DNA of 64,000 bases, taken from NCBI RefSeq assembly GCF_036898095.1, contig NC_090739.1, positions 104,513,386 to 104,577,385 on the forward strand, in the 5' to 3' direction. The stretch is from Palaemon carinicauda (lineage: Eukaryota; Arthropoda; Malacostraca; Decapoda; Palaemonidae). The notes under the pieces were generated by a model that was given only the letters and a program-made list of their open reading frames with translations, had not been told where the DNA came from and did no database searches. Position numbers and translations under genes: made by a program. This document shows, piece by piece, positions 62,021 to 64,000 of the stretch (its first letter is position 1; each line of letters opens with the position of its first letter).

Positions 62021-63566
62021 GCCTTCTGTCCTTGGTTTGAAAGGGCTGCGGCTTAGACACCCCTGTCTTAGCTGCCGGAGCCTGCTTCGGTGTCTTGCGA
62101 GGCTGCTGTTGCTGTTGAGGTGCTGGAGGCTTGTAGGGCTGAGATGTCAGGGCCCTCTGGAGGAGAGAATCTTGATTCGATCTCCTCCACCTCTCAGCTG
62201 TTCGTTCTATGTCCTTGGGCTCAAGCAGATCCCTCCCAGTGATGGAGGAGTGCCTGAGCCTGCAGACGTCCACGGCGGGGACCTTCGGATGGAACCTCTC
62301 GGTCACTGTGTCGCGACGCTTGAGGATCGAGTTAGCCCACAGGTTAGCAACCTGGTGAGCGAGGAACCCGATCGAACGCGTGCCCGAAAGGAGGAAGGTC
62401 TCCAAAGCTTTCCTATTCCTCTCTTTGGACAGATCCTCAGAGCGCAATAGGATGCCCAGAGATCCCAGCCAAACGTCCAGCCACGAAGTTGCCTGCATGG
62501 CACTTTTCACGACCTTCTCAAGGTTCAGGATATCCGACGCCGAGAACGTCACCTGCCGGGCGGAGAGTTTCTCGAGAGGAGTTCCCCTGGTCAGCTCTTC
62601 CACAGAATGGTGGAGCGGAAGGGCCATACTGGACTCTCCCATGATCTCAAAGTACCTCCTCTGATGTACTCGAGGAGGCGGGAGGAGTTTGAACCCGGCA
62701 GAAGAACGACCGGAGGAGGCGAGCTCGGAGAGCTGGGCTTCGACCCTGTCCCTGGCCCCTTTCACCAATTTGGACCAAGGCAAAGCTGCGCTGGACTTAG
62801 GGGGTTTCTGGGTGCCGTAGACTTGGTCTAGTACCGTGTCCTTGCCCTCACGAGGGGCAGTCTCCGGGTCCTTAAACTTGTTGAGTTGTCTCATCAAGCC
62901 TAGGACCTGCCAGAAAGCGTGTTCTGACTCGAACTGGTCTCCTCCTTGCCGACTGGCAGCTAAGTCTCCGGTCCCCAAAGTCTCATCTTGGGGAGACACG
63001 TGGACGTCCTCCCGGGGTCTAGTTGCCTCTGGACGGATCCTGGATGACGATTTAGGAATCGTCTTGGAGTCCTTGGGCTCCCTCCTAGGAGGAATACAGG
63101 ACTCCAGCAAAGAGGTCCGGAAGGGAGCTTCTTCGCGAGAAGTTTCCTTCCTAAGAAGAGGGGTTCCTCCCATTGGTGCCGTGGGGGACATCCCTGCCTT
63201 GCTGGACTCTCCTGAGGACAGAAAAACCTCGTCCACGGGAGAAGGAGAAACAGCACGCGAAGGAGAAGGAGTAGGAGTCCTCCTGACCGACCTCTTGAGA
63301 GCCAACTTCTCCCGAGGAGAAGTCACCACGAAGTCCATTCCTCTCCTTCTCTTCAGCGGGGATGAGTCTGCCGTTGGTTTAAGTCCCAAATCAACGAGGG
63401 CAGGCTTCACAGCCTGAACCACTGCGTTCATTATGTGATGGAACCAAGGCTGACGGGTAACTGACGCTGTGTCAGTTATCCCTGCTGGAGGGAAGGGGAT
63501 CTCCTGACCCTTCGGAGTGGACACCACGGGGCCTGCCTGAAAAGAAGAAGAAAAAGAATGTTGCAT
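61959..63566 (-). CDS. Element F ORF1: Gag-like protein
   Basis: This is an open frame of 535 codons from the ATG at 63566. The same frame stays open upstream for at least about 50 more codons (reading ...SRRDHQRGQLIGTRTSR... into SMQHSF), so the real start is probably further 5', perhaps outside the window. The N-terminal half is Pro/Ser/Arg-rich and disordered-looking, with acidic and Ser patches. The C-terminal half is the part conserved in G and E: FSASDILNLEKVVKSAMQ, TSWLDVWLGSLGILLRSEDL and FLLSGTRSIGFLAHQVANLW, predicted helical. The tail is Gln-rich (QQQQQ) and then Arg/Gly/Lys-rich (GKSSRGGKNPRGSGRGRKR), suited to RNA binding. It lacks the Cys-rich N-terminal motif of the B/C lineage. 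Its stop overlaps the ORF2 start region by about 60 bp. Confidence 0.85.
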   Translation of the reverse strand: MQHSFSSSFQAGPVVSTPKGQEIPFPPAGITDTASVTRQPWFHHIMNAVVQAVKPALVDLGLKPTADSSPLKRRRGMDFVVTSPREKLALKRSVRRTPTPSPSRAVSPSPVDEVFLSSGESSKAGMSPTAPMGGTPLLRKETSREEAPFRTSLLESCIPPRREPKDSKTIPKSSSRIRPEATRPREDVHVSPQDETLGTGDLAASRQGGDQFESEHAFWQVLGLMRQLNKFKDPETAPREGKDTVLDQVYGTQKPPKSSAALPWSKLVKGARDRVEAQLSELASSGRSSAGFKLLPPPRVHQRRYFEIMGESSMALPLHHSVEELTRGTPLEKLSARQVTFSASDILNLEKVVKSAMQATSWLDVWLGSLGILLRSEDLSKERNRKALETFLLSGTRSIGFLAHQVANLWANSILKRRDTVTERFHPKVPAVDVCRLRHSSITGRDLLEPKDIERTAERWRRSNQDSLLQRALTSQPYKPPAPQQQQQPRKTPKQAPAAKTGVSKPQPFQTKDRRRGKSSRGGKNPRGSGRGRKR

Positions 63567-63629
63567 GGACCTCTCCGTAGATCCTTCCTGGTCCTGATCC
63601 TGGTAGGTAATCCTACGCTTGCGCGGTGG

Positions 63630-64000
63630 CGATCCAGAGGCCGATCTGGAAGTCCGCGTCCCTATCAGTTGGCCGCGCTGATGATCTCTGCGAGAATGGC
63701 GATCGTGGCGGCTCTCACGCGAAAAGGCATTCGAGGAATCGTGCGCGGGCGATTTCCGAAGCGCGGGCGCATTGCCGCGTGTGGAAGAATGGGCGTGGGT
63801 GCGTTCGTTCGCGGGCGAGGGGGCGCGTGGGCGCGCGGGCGAGATGGCGCGTGGGCGCGCTGGTGAGTGGGCGCGTGGGGGCGCTCAGGCGAAGGGACGC
63901 GATGGCGCGTTGGCGAGCGAACGCATTGACGCGATGGCGAGGGAACGCGTTGGCACGCACGTGAAGGAGCGCGAGGTCACGTAGGTGAAGGTGTGCGCTG
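63630..64000 (-). repeat. GC-rich repeat array 5' of element F Gag
   Basis: From about 63700 to the window end the sequence is made of variants of GGGCGCGTGGGCGCG and GCGATGGCGCGTTGGCGAGC with a loose 10-16 bp period. It occupies the position of the GATC array of E. The first part (63640-63720) still holds GATC motifs as in E. The array runs off the window. Confidence 0.75.

Larger units (their letters stand above)
58201..64000 (-). mobile_element. DIRS-like retrotransposon F (best preserved; runs off window)
   Basis: This minus-strand DIRS element continues past the right edge. Present are the 3' ITR (58201-58430), ICR (58441-58540), recombinase ORF (58852-60312, uninterrupted), ORF2 (59886-62020, one shift and one stop) and ORF1 (61959-63566 or longer, open). 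The 5' leader and 5' ITR are outside the window. ORF1 and ORF2 overlap by about 60 bp, and ORF2 and ORF3 by 427 bp. It sits head-to-tail behind E with no spacer. It looks younger than the other copies, but RNase H carries a lost catalytic Asp, so it is probably not autonomous. Confidence 0.92.

Noticed and set aside
61905..63417. Plus-strand ORFs of up to 193 codons opposite the Gag of F
   Set aside because: They mirror the strongly biased minus-strand Gag coding sequence and match no domain.
1..64000. tRNA, rRNA, operon or bacterial features
   Set aside because: No cloverleaf or rRNA-like sequence noticed; the content is eukaryotic retrotransposons and microsatellites.

Overview
This is eukaryotic, probably crustacean (decapod-like), repeat-dominated DNA. 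I recognise no host gene. The organism call is an inference. It rests on several DIRS-type tyrosine-recombinase retrotransposons in 64 kb (DIRS1-like elements are known to be widespread in Decapoda), long pure GA/TC/AT microsatellites, an RTE-like LINE and an AT-rich background.

Layout. 1-874: AT-rich flank with a possible piggyBac-like end. 875-7243 (+): DIRS element A. 8466-13014 (+): DIRS element G. 13485-16795 (+): a very decayed DIRS element H. 18925-21410 (-): RTE-like LINE fragment. 21411-26759: AT-rich, no gene recognised. 26760-33263 (-): DIRS element B, nearly full length. 33264-46320: AT-rich DNA with microsatellites, a 1.2 kb minisatellite with higher-order structure and a SINE-like repeat. 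46321-48246 (-): short DIRS derivative C, whose Gag N-terminus is joined in frame to the recombinase C-terminus. 48290-50425 (-): Ty3/gypsy pol fragment D, cut at its reverse transcriptase by the next element. 50426-58200 (-): DIRS element E. 58201 to the window edge (-): DIRS element F, the best preserved, joined head-to-tail to E with no spacer.

How the parts work together. In each DIRS element the order is terminal inverted repeat, ORF1 (Gag-like), ORF2 (RT, RNase H, methyltransferase-like domain), an overlapping ORF3 (tyrosine recombinase), an internal complementary region (ICR), and the second inverted repeat. In A, B, C, E, F and G the ICR is visibly the reverse complement of the joined left and right termini; in H it is only partly recognisable. 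This is what DIRS replication through a circular intermediate predicts. It also lets the element ends be placed without target-site duplications.

Two DIRS lineages are present. A/B/C share ITRs with a GCGATCGC palindrome, a GGTAAGTATATT terminal block and, in B and C, a Cys-rich Gag N-terminus. E/F/G (and probably H) share ITRs with a CGCTAGTTAGCG-like core and a GTTAGGAAAAATACAAATTA terminus. Every element I could inspect carries disabling changes; F still has an uninterrupted recombinase ORF and an open ORF1.

The points most worth following up are the E|F tandem junction (which reads like a circle junction), the Gag-recombinase fusion in C, the GATC-dense GC-rich array and stem-loop repeats at the 5' side of E, and a perfect 24-bp hairpin in the recombinase ORF of F.
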